64,000 bases of DNA from Acanthosepion esculentum (lineage: Eukaryota > Mollusca > Cephalopoda > Sepiida > Sepiidae). The DNA is taken from the NCBI GenBank assembly GCA_964036315.1, contig OZ038509.1, positions 31,645,930-31,709,929 of the forward strand, given 5' to 3'. The notes beneath the pieces are model-generated. The model made no database searches, was not told the origin of the DNA, and was given only the letters and a program-made list of their open reading frames with translations. A program made the translations under genes and the position numbers. Below are positions 36,503-49,350 of the stretch, piece after piece (within the stretch, counting starts at the first letter, position 1; the number at the start of each line of letters is the position of its first letter).

Positions 36503-37030
36503 CTGGAGTGACTTCGTCACCAATATTGAAGTTCTTGAAAAGGCGTAGATCACCAACATTGAGGCCATGCTGTGCTGGGCTGGACATGTTTCCAGGATGG
36601 AGAATTATTGCCTGCCTAAAATTTTATTGTTCAGTGAGCTCTTCACTGCCTATTGTGGCAGAGGGGCACCAAAAAAGCGATTCAAAGATTGCCTAAAAAT
36701 TCCTTTGTTGCCTGTCACATTAACCATTGCCAAGGGTCAACCCTAGCTGAGAACTGTGACACCTGGCATCTCACCATCAACCATGTTGTCTCCTTCTTTA
36801 AAAATACCCACAGGGCTGCTCTCAGGGACAAGAAGCAGAGGAGGAAGTACTGCAATGCTATGCCATTGAGCCCAGGCCAGACTAAGCTGCAACTACTGCG
36901 ACTGAGTATGCCTGTCCCTCATTGGACTTATCAGTCACAAACGTGCCTGCAAGCGACGTGTACAGACTCCTTCATGATCTTTGTTTTGCAAAGCCAAGCC
37001 ATGATGATATATCCTGAAACCTATGAGGAG
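36503..37030 (+). mobile_element. LINE RT C-terminus with zinc finger (pseudogene)
   Basis: It begins directly after a CA microsatellite with VTNIEVLEK. It continues with CWAGHVSRMENYCLPKILLF (the RWAGHV.RM....PK motif) and RGAPKKRFKDCLK, then an acidic/Arg-rich stretch (RAALRDKKQRRK). After a frame change it ends with a finger of the form CNYCD-stop-VC followed by SLIGLISHKRACKRR. This order is characteristic of one animal LINE lineage with a C-terminal CCHC/C2H2-like finger. One internal stop falls in the finger and at least two frameshifts are needed. Less decayed than the 26.6 and 32.8 kb relatives. Confidence 0.85.
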
Positions 37031-38406
37031 ATACACAGCAGTTCAGTTTTCCAATGTAGCTGCTATAGCTTTGTCTACATTAGATAAAAGCTCAAGTTCA
37101 AATTGGATTGTGTACTATTAGTAAACTAATTTTCATTAAAACTATTAAGGTTATGGGATATTTTATGAATTAAATTTTATCTGATAACTATTTCATTAGA
37201 TTCCTTTTAAATATAACAGAAAAAAGTTACAATGGTGTTACAGTTACCTGTCAATTCAGTTTAATGGTCAAGTAGTTATTGAGCCAACTTTCATTATTCA
37301 GGTTATGAAAGCCTAGTTAGATTTAGAAGCATCTTATAAAATAGCTAAAATATGGATCACCAAAAATGACAAAACCCAATTTTATCCACAATGGCAAAAG
37401 TATATTTCCAACATTAAAACATCAACATTTGAGCAATACTTTAATTTAAAAATTAAACAAATTAATTTATTTTAATAGTTTTTAATAGTGATTTACCTAT
37501 TTAGAAAGAATAAAAAATAAAAAACAATATTCCTTTAAAAAAAAAAATGATGTCATTATATGTCCAGCTATCATATCTTCATATCGATTTCTTAAAGAAA
37601 ATAAAAATAACATTGTAATCTTCCTTTTTTGTCAATGAAAATATAATAACTACATATAAATTAAATTTGAAAAAAATGGTTATCTATAATACATTTAGAA
37701 ATAAACTGAATAAAAGTGATGAGAATGTAATAAATGTAACAGTAGCATTTTATCGATGGGTAGCCAATCATATGATCAGGGTGAGCTTGGTACAAAGGTC
37801 ATTTCATAACACTTCTGAACCTCATTTGTTGCAATCTATTCAACTAGTCTTGGTAATCTGATTTTTGAATAATAGCCAAATATACAAATCTATAAGAATA
37901 ACCAGCTTTTCTTCCTTCTCTTTTGAATGTTTAAGAAATTTTAAATCTGGCAATATCTCTATTGAAATATTTACAATGTGTGACAATGAATATGGCAGCC
38001 TATACTGAGGAGAAAAAGTAAAAACTACAGATTGTTCATATATTCACTCACCTTCTCTTCCCCACCTCCATTTCATCAAAGCATGTCAAGATAAATACTG
38101 ATGAAACAAGACAATATTTTTCCCAAGAGTATATGGTTAAACATTAGTGGCTCCAACCAAAATTTGAAAATAGTTCACAAATTCCATAGTGGCAAAATAT
38201 AAGTAGTGTGGTTATAGTTGGATGGGTGCAACAGGTATAATTTGCTAATTTTTTTGTACAGATTGTTACAGGAATGCAATATAAATTTAATAAACAATGA
38301 CAGATTAGCCAGGTTGAAAGACCCACGTGTGCTGATAGAGGGAACCAATTATTATTATTATTATTATTTCTGGAAATAAATTGCAATATAGGTACCATGA
38401 ATCTGT
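37031..38406. other. Non-coding AT-rich DNA
   Basis: Nothing recognised; a (TTA)n run lies at 38349-38367 next to the left end of the following transposon copy. Confidence 0.5.
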
Positions 38407-40581
38407 GGAGGTACCTAAGGTTTAAAATGAATTTAAAAAAATGAAAAATCTGTCTTGGAGCTTTTATTTTACATTTAATTTCCAGCTAATAGATTAATGT
38501 TATTTCCAATAAGCAAAATACTTTGCTCTATTGCAAAATTAATTTAAATTGACAGGAAATAGTTGTCTTTTTTTTTTTCTTTTTTTTTGCTAAAAAAATT
38601 TGATTTTAGCACAATTTTTAGCCTGTATTTATTGCAATGTAAATTAAAAAATCTCCAAAAATAAAATATAATTTTCTGAAACTTAATTTTTTTTTTTATA
38701 GTAGTTGATCTAAAGTATAATTAATCTGATTTGAAACAACTATTATTTAAGTTTAAAATATCACAGAAATTCATTTTTTTTAACATGACAGTAGCTGTTT
38801 ATTTGAGGTGTTGACAGATCTAATGTTGTTCTACAGGGACTGTCTGTAAAACATAATTGAAGAAAATGATATGAGCACATTGTTTTTATAATTTTTAGTA
38901 CTCAGTAATCTTAAAAATTTAGGAAAAAATTGTAGATATTTTGGCTTCAAATTATAGTTATCACTCTTATTTTCTGATAATGTCATGTATTGTCATCCAC
39001 ATCTTTAAAAAAAGAAAGAAATCCACAATTCTTTTAAAAATATTTGTATTTGCTGATTTGTACTAAGATTTTTCAATTATGATCAGTAAATAGTTTTTTT
39101 TACTTAATAATATCATGTAAAAGGGTGAAATTAATACATAATTTCAAAAGCTTTTTAAATTTTTTCAATTATTCTAATTAAAATTAAGAAAAAGAAAACA
39201 ATTCTTGTCAAAATTCATTGGAAAATTTTTTAAGACAATAGTGTCCTTAATATATCTTATTTATAAAAGCAATTAAAAGCTTTTCTAATTAAATGTCTTA
39301 GTTTTATTGCGTTTTTTATTTTACAATTCAGAGCAGATTTTTGGTAAATGGTGTTTCTGTTTGACAAAAAAAATTGATGATTTAAATTCTCAAAAGAGTT
39401 CTGATTTTGACTAATATAAATATTAAGGGGGTGAAATTCAATTTAAAATTAAGTACCATATATTTCCGCATATAAAGCGACCATTAGATAAGACAAGGTC
39501 AAAAAATATAGCAAATGTTCATGAATTTATCCTATACTTGTAGTATAAGACAACTGCTTATTGATTATATAAAGATGATGTTATTGGAAATGTTACTTAC
39601 TGTATCCTTAAATAAACAAAATAACAAAACTGATTCCATATTATGTTTTTCCTACACACATCTTCTAAAAGGGAAACCATTGTTTCATTTATGTAATATA
39701 CTAAAAATTTTAAATTCAAATACTGTAAAAGGATTTTTATTTGAAAAATAAAAGTTGTATGTAATCCTAAATTGTGTTATTTAGCACGAAAATGATAATT
39801 AATTTGAATGAGAAATGAATATTATGTTATCCTAAATGTTATTACTGCCACCATGGTAGTGTTATGATGATTATTAATTTCACAAAACTTTCAATAATCA
39901 TCAGGTTGCTGTGAATGCAGTCATAATTCAATGTTTACATTCTCTCAGCTGAGTTTGCATGGTTACAAGTTGATTTCATTGATATGGAATTATTCTTTGA
40001 ATAGGCTATATGAAGTTATATAATATGAAGTTATGCCAGTAATATATATGGTAGAAATTATTTTATTACTTTTATTATCAATTTATTTGATAATGACAAT
40101 CTTTTCATCTATGTTATTGGTCATCACACCAAGGCTGAAGTTAGCCTACCGATAAACATCACTCAGAATCTAAGGTTTCTGTTTCAGAATTCTGGTATGA
40201 CACCCATTTTTTAAGGTTGATTTTTGGGATTTAAAGATTGTCATATACAGGGAAATATACAGTATGTGGGAAGCAACAGATGTGTAAAAAAAAAAAAAAT
40301 TTTCTAAAATAATTTCATTCATTTGTGAATAAGTCCTGAAAGCTTCATTAAAACCTGACAATTATTTGATTTTTGCAAGAACTTCCATATCAATGTGTTT
40401 TTTTTAAAGCAAAAATGATGCAAAAAAACGAGATTTCTAACCAAAATTTTGAATGTGCTAGAAAGGATTAAAAAAACTTAATAAAAAAATACTTTGGTCT
40501 TTCCTCTTGATGATAAAACTTAGTTTTTATTAAGTCTGGGGCATTTTTCATTATGATATGCTCTTTTTAAAGCAAATTAAT
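38407..40581 (+). mobile_element. TA-flanked TIR transposon family, copy 3 (interrupted)
   Basis: Begins ggaggtacctaaggtttaaa and runs through the family blocks cttggagcttttatttta, ccaataagcaaaatacttt and cagaaattcattttttttaac. It resumes after a nested element at 40265 with catttgtgaataag and ttggtctttcctcttgatg. The right TIR is lost. Without the insertion it is about 1.37 kb. No transposase. Confidence 0.75.
39456..40262. mobile_element. Nested 807-bp TIR element with TA duplication
   Basis: The left end (ccatatatttccgcatataa) and the inverted right end (ctgtatatttccctgtatat when reversed) form imperfect TIRs. TA dinucleotides flank both sides (39454-39455 and 40263-40264). It splits transposon copy 3 precisely where the other copies are continuous. 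Internal open frames (longest 78 codons) match nothing. The TA target suggests a Tc1/mariner/pogo-type element, but the superfamily cannot be fixed from the TIRs alone. Confidence 0.7.
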
Positions 40582-41639
40582 GGCAATATCTATTGTAAGA
40601 TCTCAAAAAGAAAAAAAAAATGAATTGTTATATAATGGACAGTGGACAGAAAGAAGAAGAAGAAATGGCCAGCAGATTGTATATGACACAAAGACACTAA
40701 AGAGAGTAACATCAATAGACAAAATTTATTCTCTCTAAACTGCTATGATATAATGTTATATAGAATACAATTAATTGCATGATTGAAAATTTATAACATT
40801 GGCCAACTTTGGCTAACAAATTTGGTCTTTGCAATACTAATTTTAAAACATCTTGTTTGTATCAGAAGTGTAATGAATATGAAACTAAAGTTTACATGCA
40901 TCAAAAAATTATTTATTTCCTTCTGGTTAAACTAAAATTGGCTGATATGTGGTTTTATATATTTCTTTAAACATTAGATTTTCTTCTTGTAAGAATGTGA
41001 AGAATTCTACCCCTCCCCTTTATATAACTTCCTGTTATTCGGTTGGTTGTCATGTATGTGTGTATCCTAAGTTCAGCTGGGTTCATTTCCTTATTTATGT
41101 TGATACACCCACCAACATCCTTTGTGGCCCGATTCTGCACTTGGTGGCTTTCAGACCTCTTTCTGAGGTGACACAGAGTTCAAAACTTACATTAGTATCT
41201 GTTAAGGTGAACTCAGTTTATATTGTGGTCACCACAGGTTAACTTCTCTTAGATCAAAGTTCCTGATGGACATTAAATCCAATTCAGACCTTTCATATTT
41301 TCGGGCATGAATCACATACTATAAATGTAAGAGTTTACTTTGATGAAGCATTGTCATCATAAATTTTTAATTAGTTTTATTTTATTTCTGTTGCTTTCTC
41401 TTGTAACAATTACATTATTTGTTGTATATAATCAGTGATGCTAATTTAACTATCACAGAATAATGATTTGAGAGGTGTGATAAAATACAAAAGAAAGAAG
41501 ATTAAAGATTATTCAAAATGAATAATTTGTTTTTGTCCAAGTTAAACAGGTTCTACTTTCACTAAAGTAAAACCTTTTCTCATGTGTTTGAAAAATTTCA
41601 ACTTTTTAATTCATAGCTGTTGTTTTTTTTTGTAGTTGC
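40582..41639. other. Non-coding DNA
   Basis: No gene recognised; 41000-41240 is slightly less AT-rich and carries a 97-codon frame without similarity. Confidence 0.45.
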
Positions 41640-41778
41640 TGTACTCCTTAAAACTTTCCTATTTCTCTTAACATTTGTCAATAGAACCACATTTGTATTG
41701 CTTTAACTTTATCTGTGAGGAATCTGTCCAACATTCACTGCCACAGAGGAAATTAAATATGACAAAACAGAATAGAGG
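41640..41778 (-). mobile_element. RTE-like LINE fragment (thumb region)
   Basis: On the minus strand one frame contains DKVKAIQMWFY, a stop, then QMLREI, which matches the RLEAtEMWFYRRMLRI block of RTE-like elements; the LLYGSECWT motif just upstream is broken. It also aligns with the equivalent part of the 46.8 kb fragment at DNA level. Confidence 0.55.
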
Positions 41779-41944
41779 TTAATGAAGACATCAATGTCAT
41801 GTGGAAAAAACATATTACCTAAATTTGTTGCCCCAAAAAAACAAAAAAAAAATGTATATGTTTCTTTTCAAAGGATAAAAAAAATGAAGACAAAATTTGT
41901 ATGGCTGAATTTCTACATTTATTACAAATTTAACCATTTTATAA

Positions 41945-43388
41945 TCTTATATATAAAGTACAGTGTATGTGTGTTTGTGTGTCTCCAAGCAACTCCTCTG
42001 CTCCCACTGGACCGATTTCAAAAGCCCTAGAAAAGTTAGGCGCAGGGAATGATTTTTGGTGAGCTCAGATTCAGGGTTGGCAGATTAGGCAAGGTTAAAA
42101 ATACATATTAATATATCATACTAGCCATTATTGTTGCTTTCACATGGTTCAAGGGGAGTAACTCTTATTTACCTTTTATATCCAAAATTGCAGTGCCCGT
42201 ATAAACTACCTTAAAAGCCATCCTTATTAGGTGGCATTTAGGATAGCTGCTGTGGAGGACTCTTGGTTTGGCCATCATCACAATAGCTAGGTAGGAGTAG
42301 ATGTGATAGATCAATAAACTACAGAAGAACTCAAAATTGATTGCTGCATTTAAGTATTGAATTAATGTTTCAGCTTACCTTTTAAAAGTTCAACAATAAT
42401 TCTTCTGCTGCCACTTAATTTAAAGACAATTTGATGTACACAGACACTTATTTTCTGTATAAACAATTATTTTTTATGGGTGACAGAACAGGGGACAATT
42501 TATTAGATAAAATTAACATAGTGCAAAGATGGGAAGATAGAAATTAAAATTAGTTATACATTTGAAGAGTTAGAGAAACATAACAGCTAATTAAGTAAAA
42601 CTTATATTATGGAATCTATATGAATAAATGCGAAATTAGAGCACAATTATCCAATGACTTCTGGGGTTAAAAAGAACTAACTCTACTTTATAGTAATTTA
42701 TATACGGTGTTTACTCATTCCCCCCCCCCCACACACACGAGAATGAGATGTGACACAAGGTCTTTTTAAAGTGTGGCCCTGAGCGTGTGCACCCGGTGGA
42801 GGCAAAAATTGCCCACAGCCCCCGCAACCGTTGGTTGTGCTGGCCTTGGTGCAAGCACCAATCCCTCCCTTTTGTGCAATGGGAGAGTGTGGCCTCGGGC
42901 AGTTGTTCCCCAGGGCTGGGCACCTCTCAGTATTATTTTCTCAGTTGCCCCTCTGCCCTTTGACAGAGAAGCCCCTGAGCGCACTTTGTCCAAGGACAGA
43001 GACACAACTGAGAGATGATAAATAATGTATAAATTACTTAATAGTAATTTATACACTAAAAGCTCAATATTTGTATTATATATTATCTACTTCTAGGTGA
43101 TATCACTCCTCAGGTTTAACTAATTTGTATGTTGATTTTAAAAAAAGTATATTTCATTAATTAACTGTCCTTCATTAGTGTTCGTTTAAAAAATAGTTCT
43201 GTGTAGGAATATTGTCTTATATAGTGCAGAAAAGTGTTTGAAATTTGCATTTTACTTGGCCTTCAACAAGTTGGCATCTATTTGTAAAACTTTCCTTAAC
43301 TATAACAAACTAATTTATGAATGAAGTGTTCATTTAAAATTTTTGTTTCAAATATTACAAGTAGTGAATATATCTTACTTTGTGAAAT
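41945..43388 (+). mobile_element. Helitron-like repeat, copy 2
   Basis: Starts TC-TTATATATAAAG, then a GT-rich run, and parallels 23857-25386 almost throughout, with one internal GC-richer module (42778-43010). About 200 bases after the module (43025-43260) have no counterpart in copy 1 and may be an insertion. Open frames on both strands over the module are not conserved between copies. Confidence 0.6.
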
Positions 43389-43418
43389 TTTTGGTATGTT
43401 ATGACAATGAGATATATA

Positions 43419-43780
43419 GGGTGACCCCAAAAATGGGAACTTTTTAACAATCTCATAAAACCAAGAGTGATGGAAGAAAAATATTTAATTCATAGTAATT
43501 GAAACCTTAAATCATGCCATTTAAGAAACAAAGATGGAATTTCATTTTTTTTAAAATTACGTCCTGTAGATGGCGTCCTCCTGTACAAATGCATTCTTGA
43601 AATCTGCTGTTGAGATTCCTTATTGACTGCTGCAACATATCAGCTGGGATACTGTGAATTTCATTCTTGTTACTAAAATTGTGAAATGTTTACTTGCTCA
43701 AGGTCACTGTCTTGCAGGGTTGCCACTTGCTCATGTCTGGCAATACGCACTTCAAAAATTCCCGTTTTTTTTGGTCACCC
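43419..43780 (-). mobile_element. Mariner-derived deletion element (362 bp)
   Basis: The left end gggtgaccccaaaaatgggaa and the inverted right end (gggtgaccaaaaaaaacggga) are TIRs flanked by TA (TATA is also possible) on each side. On the minus strand a short frame, RNEIHSIPADMLQQSI followed by an Arg/Cys/Gly-rich tail, resembles the extreme C-terminus of mariner transposases. The rest of the gene is deleted, as in many internally deleted non-autonomous copies. Confidence 0.75.
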
Positions 43781-44866
43781 TATATAAGTATTGCATATTA
43801 TCTCAAGTGTTAAAAATGCCTTGTAAAGCATGTATATATTTTGGAGATAGACAGAGACACACACACACATATTATATATATATAACAAATCTTCAAAAAG
43901 TTAAGTTTCTTGCATAGACCATATGGGAGGTTTTTTAAGGCATCCAAAAAAGATAACATGAATATAGACAAATTCATGTTAGTTAATGTTGTAAGTGTCG
44001 TTGCCGACACTGTGGTTTGAAATAAGATCACCAGTAAGTAACACAGGTGATTCCATTATCAAGTAGATCACATGATCAAAAAGGAAGTGAACATAAAACA
44101 ACAAATGAGACAAAATTTTGTGAATAAAGAAAAATGAGAGAAAATACAAGGGATAAACATTTTCAGTTTCAAAATAAACTTTAAAGTTTGTAAGTGTAAG
44201 CCACTCAACTGCACCAACTTAAAAATAGCATTATTAATGTTAACAATTTTTAATTATAGAAAAAAAAAAAAGACAAAGATTTTATCCGAAATAAAAGTCA
44301 TTATTTATATATGACAAAATGAATTAATTCAAACCTTAAATTGTATATTTATACTGAAGTAATTATAACAAATATTAAATATTCTTATTTAGTCTGCATT
44401 AAAAAAGCTACTATCACCTGTTGATACACCAATCTTCAAGCCTTTAGTGAGGAAAATTTCTATGTCATTTCCCAATATACCCAATCATGTAATCTTCAAT
44501 TAAGACATTTGCATGACTAGAAACATAGACAGCAAACAGAAAAGTACACAATATTAAATGCAATATTAAATGGTAAATAATAAGTTAATAGTTGAGTAAT
44601 ATTCAGTCATATTCCATGAAGGAGAAATAAAGGAGAATGACAAGGAAAGTGAAAGTTATTTACTGTATCAAGTAAAATTCTGAAAAGAAAAAATATTTTA
44701 GCTTATATAAAAATGTTCACTGGAACTAGATTAAAGTAAAGAAATCAAACTCCTATATATCTGATAAAAGGATATTTGAAGAATGTGGATAGTTTATTTT
44801 TATATGGATAAATTAGTAATAAATAAAAAAAATCCTTGGACACTTTAGATAAGATAGAAAACTCCA

Positions 44867-44869
<3 letters not shown>

Positions 44870-44899
<30 letters not shown>
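44870..44899. repeat. (TA)n microsatellite
   Basis: Uninterrupted TA dinucleotides. Confidence 0.95.
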
Positions 44900-44902
<3 letters not shown>

Positions 44903-45654
44903 AGAGAGAGTGTGTGTGCATGTGAAGAAGGAAGATAAAAACAAAAAGTGATAAGCTAGAGGAGGAAGGTGAATAACAGAGAAGTAGTGAATTGAAAAGG
45001 AGAGATGTGGAAAGTTGAATGGGGGGTTGTAAACAGAAACATACCACAAGCACAAAATATGTTAGCATGCATGAAGAAAGGAACAATTTAACATTGAGGT
45101 TCAGAATGCGGTGACATGAGAAGCAGAGAAGAGATTTTCAAACTCATCACATTTTGAGTGAGAGAGAGTTGCTCATTGGTGCATGCATGTATGTGTGCAC
45201 AATCACACACACACATGTATATGCAATCAAGTCTGTTGACAACATGCCATGACAATTATTAAGAAGCTATCATATAGATGCATCTTAATGTTTCTATTGT
45301 CCATCTGTAGGCTTTGTAATTACATAGATCAGCTGCTGATAGTCTGCCTATCTGCAGTATGAAGTGACTTGTATTTCACTGCAAAGTAGAAAGATGAATT
45401 GTTTTCTTGGCCAAGAAAAAAAAAATATAGTTAAATTGATGGTGTGGTATTTTATGTGAAAACAAATTTCTACTTTTTAGCAACATTCATAATGCTGGCT
45501 TGGGTTCAAGCCTTCAACCAATAAATGTTTTAATGTGCATCTAAAAGCTGAAAGAAGTTTTACTTCAACATATTCAAGAACTTTCCTTCACTGGTATGAA
45601 AGAGAAATGATCTGTTTCAAAGGTCTGAGAATAGAAAATAGCAGCTTCTGTGTA

Positions 45655-45706
<52 letters not shown>
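45655..45706. repeat. (TG)n-(TA)n microsatellite
   Basis: A short TG tract runs into a TA tract; the overlapping open frames are artefacts of it. Confidence 0.95.
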
Positions 45707-45708
<2 letters not shown>

Positions 45709-45810
45709 GGGGATGCTGAAAATTTCTCAGAAAACAAAAAAACAAAACAAGAAGCTGTTCCCTGAGGAGAAGGGGGCTGGGCTGAGACTGTTTCAGTACC
45801 TCCTGATATA

Positions 45811-46740
45811 CACTGACTTGCCAAAATTCATAGGGTAGTATGTAAAGGTAATGGTAGGTTGAATCACCATACCTTGATGTTATAGAAATGCTCAGACCTC
45901 TATCAGGGAACAACAGCTAGCCTGCTCATGGCAAGACAATGGGAATTACCAGAGTTCAAACAAGGTATAATAATTTGTGTTAGACTGATAGAATATTCCA
46001 TTTCTGAAACTGTAATGATATTTAAAATACCCTGATCTACAATGTCACAAGTGGACCGCAATACCTGATTATTGACCACTCTGAACACCACAGTGATTAA
46101 CTATTGCTTTTTACTGATTGAGACCAGAGGTATCTGGTTAGACTGTGAACAGATTTACAACTTACATCCACCTTCAATTCAATGCAGCTAGTAGTACTAG
46201 ATTCCTATCCAACTGGTCTGTTCAGCAGTCTTAGCTTCCATTGGATATAAGAGTTCTGCTAACACCATAACATTGGACACAGCATCTCACCTGAGTTTGT
46301 GACATTGATAATTGGACCCTTGAGGACTGGCAACATATGGTGTGGCCCAATGAGTCATAGGTTTTAACTGTTTCAGGTTGATGGTAGGATTTGATGCAGG
46401 CCCTATGACCCTACAAGTATCAAGCAGTTTGGTTGTGGTTCCATAATGATATGAGGTTTGAGTTTTAGTCATAATGGCTTTCACATAAACACTATCGCGA
46501 TTAAGGAAGGCACAAATCATATTCACTTGAGTGATTAGCTAACCTAACAAATGAACAGAGGCCTGCTCAGACACATTTATGCTTTTCAAAATCTACAGAG
46601 ACAACCTGTGCTTTATAATGTCACTATGCTGAGCAGACCTTAGTGACAGATTCTGAGAGAACTAGTTTGAACAAGACCATTATACTCAAGCTCTCACCCA
46701 TGATAATTTGTGACGTCATGCTAGCACAATTACAGTCATT
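45811..46740 (+). mobile_element. Tc1-like transposase relic 1
   Basis: The left end CACTGACTTGCCAAAATTC after TA (45809-45810) looks like a Tc1-type TIR. Coding similarity begins near 45930 with WELPEFKQGIIICVRL (helix-turn-helix region). It continues with NWTLEDWQHMVWPNES, in which the first catalytic Asp of the DDE triad (normally SDES or TDES) is Asn, then FGCGSIMI and, in another frame, FEQDHYTQALT, which holds the second catalytic Asp. The third acidic residue and the right TIR are missing: the copy ends where an RTE fragment begins at about 46755. Several stops make it inactive. Confidence 0.8.
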
Positions 46741-46754
46741 TCTATTTACTTTTA

Positions 46755-47455
46755 TGTGCCATATTCTTTCAGGATGTAGATAATCATGGCTCTACATAAT
46801 CTCCTGTCTTTTGCTGTTGCCCCATCCCTTTTCTTTTTGTTAGCTATTTCATCAAGTTCATTAAGTAGGATACTCACTACCGCAATCTGCTTTTCTGGCC
46901 TTCAACATGTTCTGTGAGTGTTAAATTCTCCAGACTATATTTCCTCATCGTGTTTCCCAAGCATTTCAGCTGTCTTTCTGATTGTAAATATCAGTTGCCT
47001 TGTGGGCCACATTTTCCTTAAAACTTCCTTGTTGCTTACATGTTCTGTCTATGGTATTCTCAGCATTTGTTGATAGAATCACATCTCCATTACTTCAAGT
47101 CTCATCTTCATCTGTGAAGTGATTTCCAGCATCCACTGCCATGTATAAGATTGGATATTACATAGCAGTTCAACACACTTTTCTTTGTTTCTAATGAAAT
47201 TTTCCTATATTGTAATGTTCTCAGTTTCTGGGAGGCACCTTTTTGCTATTCCTAGGCACCTTCACATTTCTGTATCACATATTCTGTTATCTATTAGCAC
47301 ACAATCCAAATAGGTAAATTTCTATACCTGCTTGATTTCCTTAGCCCCAACATGCAGCTCATATCTTAGGCTATCTCTTTTGTTCACAACTATACATTTT
47401 GTCTTCCTACTTATTATAGTGAATCCTTTCTTCTTGCTTTCTACAGTGGTTCCCA
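46755..47455 (-). mobile_element. RTE-like LINE, RT C-terminal third (pseudogene)
   Basis: The minus strand reads GFTIISRKTKCIVVNKRDS and KFTYLDCVLIDN (the GLTIN..KTK and FTYLG motifs that follow the YADD site). A degraded LLYG.E.W region follows, then ENLTLTEHVEGQKSRLR (the G.IEG.RSRGRQR motif). It closes with a broken W..M...L..YG tail that matches the one at 59.7 kb. Multiple stops. It is the same lineage as the EEP domain at 19.5 kb, but the two are far apart and in opposite orientation, so they are separate insertions. Confidence 0.8.
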
Positions 47456-48469
47456 ACCGATTTGGGGCCATGCCCCACTTTGGTATTTCTAAAATTCTGA
47501 TGTCCCCCTGTAATAATTAATTCTTACATATTCAAAATTTTACTGCAATTCAGATGAAGGAAGCTTAAAAGGCCATTAACTTGGTCTCTAAATAAGTCTC
47601 TAAAGGCCATGGTGTCCATGAAAGAGAAAAATTAAAAAACAAAAAGACAGTTAAATATATATAGTTTCAAAACATATGATAGAGAACTGAAAGGCAGAAA
47701 TCTAAAATATTTGAATGAAAGTTTATTCTGTAATATACTTTGATCATTTTAATCATGAAATAATAATGCAAAATGAAATTTGAGCTCACGTTGGTATAGT
47801 AAGCTGAAGGGTGCACATTTTATGCATGCTCCACCAAAATATTACTGTGCCGCATGTTGGGAGTCATTGCTTTACTACCTTATCTAAAAGTAGTTTCAGT
47901 TTTCTGAGTCTGCCATTGTCACAGTATAATCTGCATATTTAATGTTGTTATGCAACAATAATAAATCCAGGTAGATTTACTAGTTTACTAGGATAGTCTT
48001 ATAGTATAAGTTAAATAAATCTGGTGAGAATATCTATTATTGTCTTATTTCTCTATTTAAGTAATAGCATTCACATTTATTTAAAGTCTTATAACATGAA
48101 TTCTTGTGAGGAATTCCTATGAAATGATTCTAATATGTTATACAAAAGGATTTTGCCTAAGTTAGCATAAACTCTTTAAAGATGACTGCACTATCTGCAC
48201 TACAAATCTTTTACATATTATTATTATTTATTAATATAATTCATTTTTTTAATTATTTTTAATTATGTGACATATTTTTAATTTTTTAGTTTTTTTTAAT
48301 TAATTTTTTTTTATTATTTATTAATTTTAATACTTTATTAAGATTTTCCATATATATGTAAATGAAATCATGTACAACAAAGTATTTACACACATGCTAA
48401 TACCATAGAAATTAAATCAATCAAATGACATAAGCATCATGTAATAGGTAAATAAACAATGTAGCTGTG
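47456..48469. other. Non-coding AT-rich DNA
   Basis: No gene recognised. 48240-48340 is nearly pure A/T low-complexity sequence. Confidence 0.5.
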
Positions 48470-49350
48470 GCAGCAGCCCTGGAGTGCAGACAGTATTTAA
48501 CAGCATTTGACTGTGGAATAACTGTTGTCCTCGGAAGTGGCATACTATCTCTGAGGTGGTAACTGTTCTATTTTTTTTCCTTTGGGTAACATTAATTAGC
48601 AAAGATATATGTAGAAATGTAAATGTAAGACAGGAAAATTGTGAACATCCACAAGAGATGCAAGAATGGCAACTGACAAGGTTGGTAACTACCCAATGAA
48701 GAGAAACATTGACAGTTCCCAATTCAAATCCAATGTTGCTTACCCATCAGTCAACACACTGTACAGTATAGATTGCATTGCCTTGGGTTTCATAGTAATC
48801 AACCAACAAGAGAGCCATTATTGACACCAAAGCATTGGTTATCGGATTTTACTTGAGTGAAAGAACATTGTCATTAGATAATGGAAAACTGTTACTGTGT
48901 CACCTGGTCAAATAAATGTTGCCAACTCTTTTGAGCAGAGCAGACAATAGGGTTTGTCTCAAGATCATATGAAACTATTGATATAGCTTGCCAGTACTGT
49001 TCTGACATGCACCAACATACTCACATCTTGTTGTAGATCATTTGGATCCCTTTATAGTCATTAAAATTTCCCAGTGGTGATGGTTTACTCTAATAATGCA
49101 ACATCCTACTGAACACAGGTGACACAAAATTAGTTCCAGGAATACACAGCTGACTACCAGTAGAACAGATTTCAATCCTATTAAATATAGGAGATATGTA
49201 GGAGCAATACACAATTCAGTCATAGATAGGCTTGGAATGTGCCTTGAGAGATAGACCTATACAACTACTTGTAATGTATTATAGGCTCTATACCACATTG
49301 TGTAGCTGTCATTATTCAAGCAAAGAGAAGAGCTATTATTAGGCAAGTGT
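48470..49350 (+). mobile_element. Tc1-like transposase relic 2
   Basis: In one frame TVQYRLHCLGFHSNQPTREP matches the paired-domain end of Tc1-like transposases. A degraded WT..QW..V.WSDES.F.LF block follows (read as ENCYCVTWSNKCCQLF, with the catalytic Asp lost). Further right another frame reads TDFNPIKYRRYVG, the SPDLNPIEH..D motif carrying the third catalytic acidic position. Stops and frame changes are frequent. It differs in sequence from relic 1, so it is another Tc1 subfamily. The N-terminal limit is approximate. Confidence 0.6.

Larger units (their letters stand above)
43783..45810. other. Non-coding DNA with two microsatellites
   Basis: No coding similarity. A TA tract lies at 44870-44899, a GT/TA tract at 45655-45706, and a short CA run near 45206-45215. 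Confidence 0.5.

Noticed and set aside
42711..43056. Overlapping frames of 64-96 codons
   Set aside because: Same repeat module as at 25 kb, no conserved protein between copies.
48417..48722. 101-codon minus-strand frame as a gene
   Set aside because: It is antisense to the left part of the Tc1-like relic and shows no similarity of its own.
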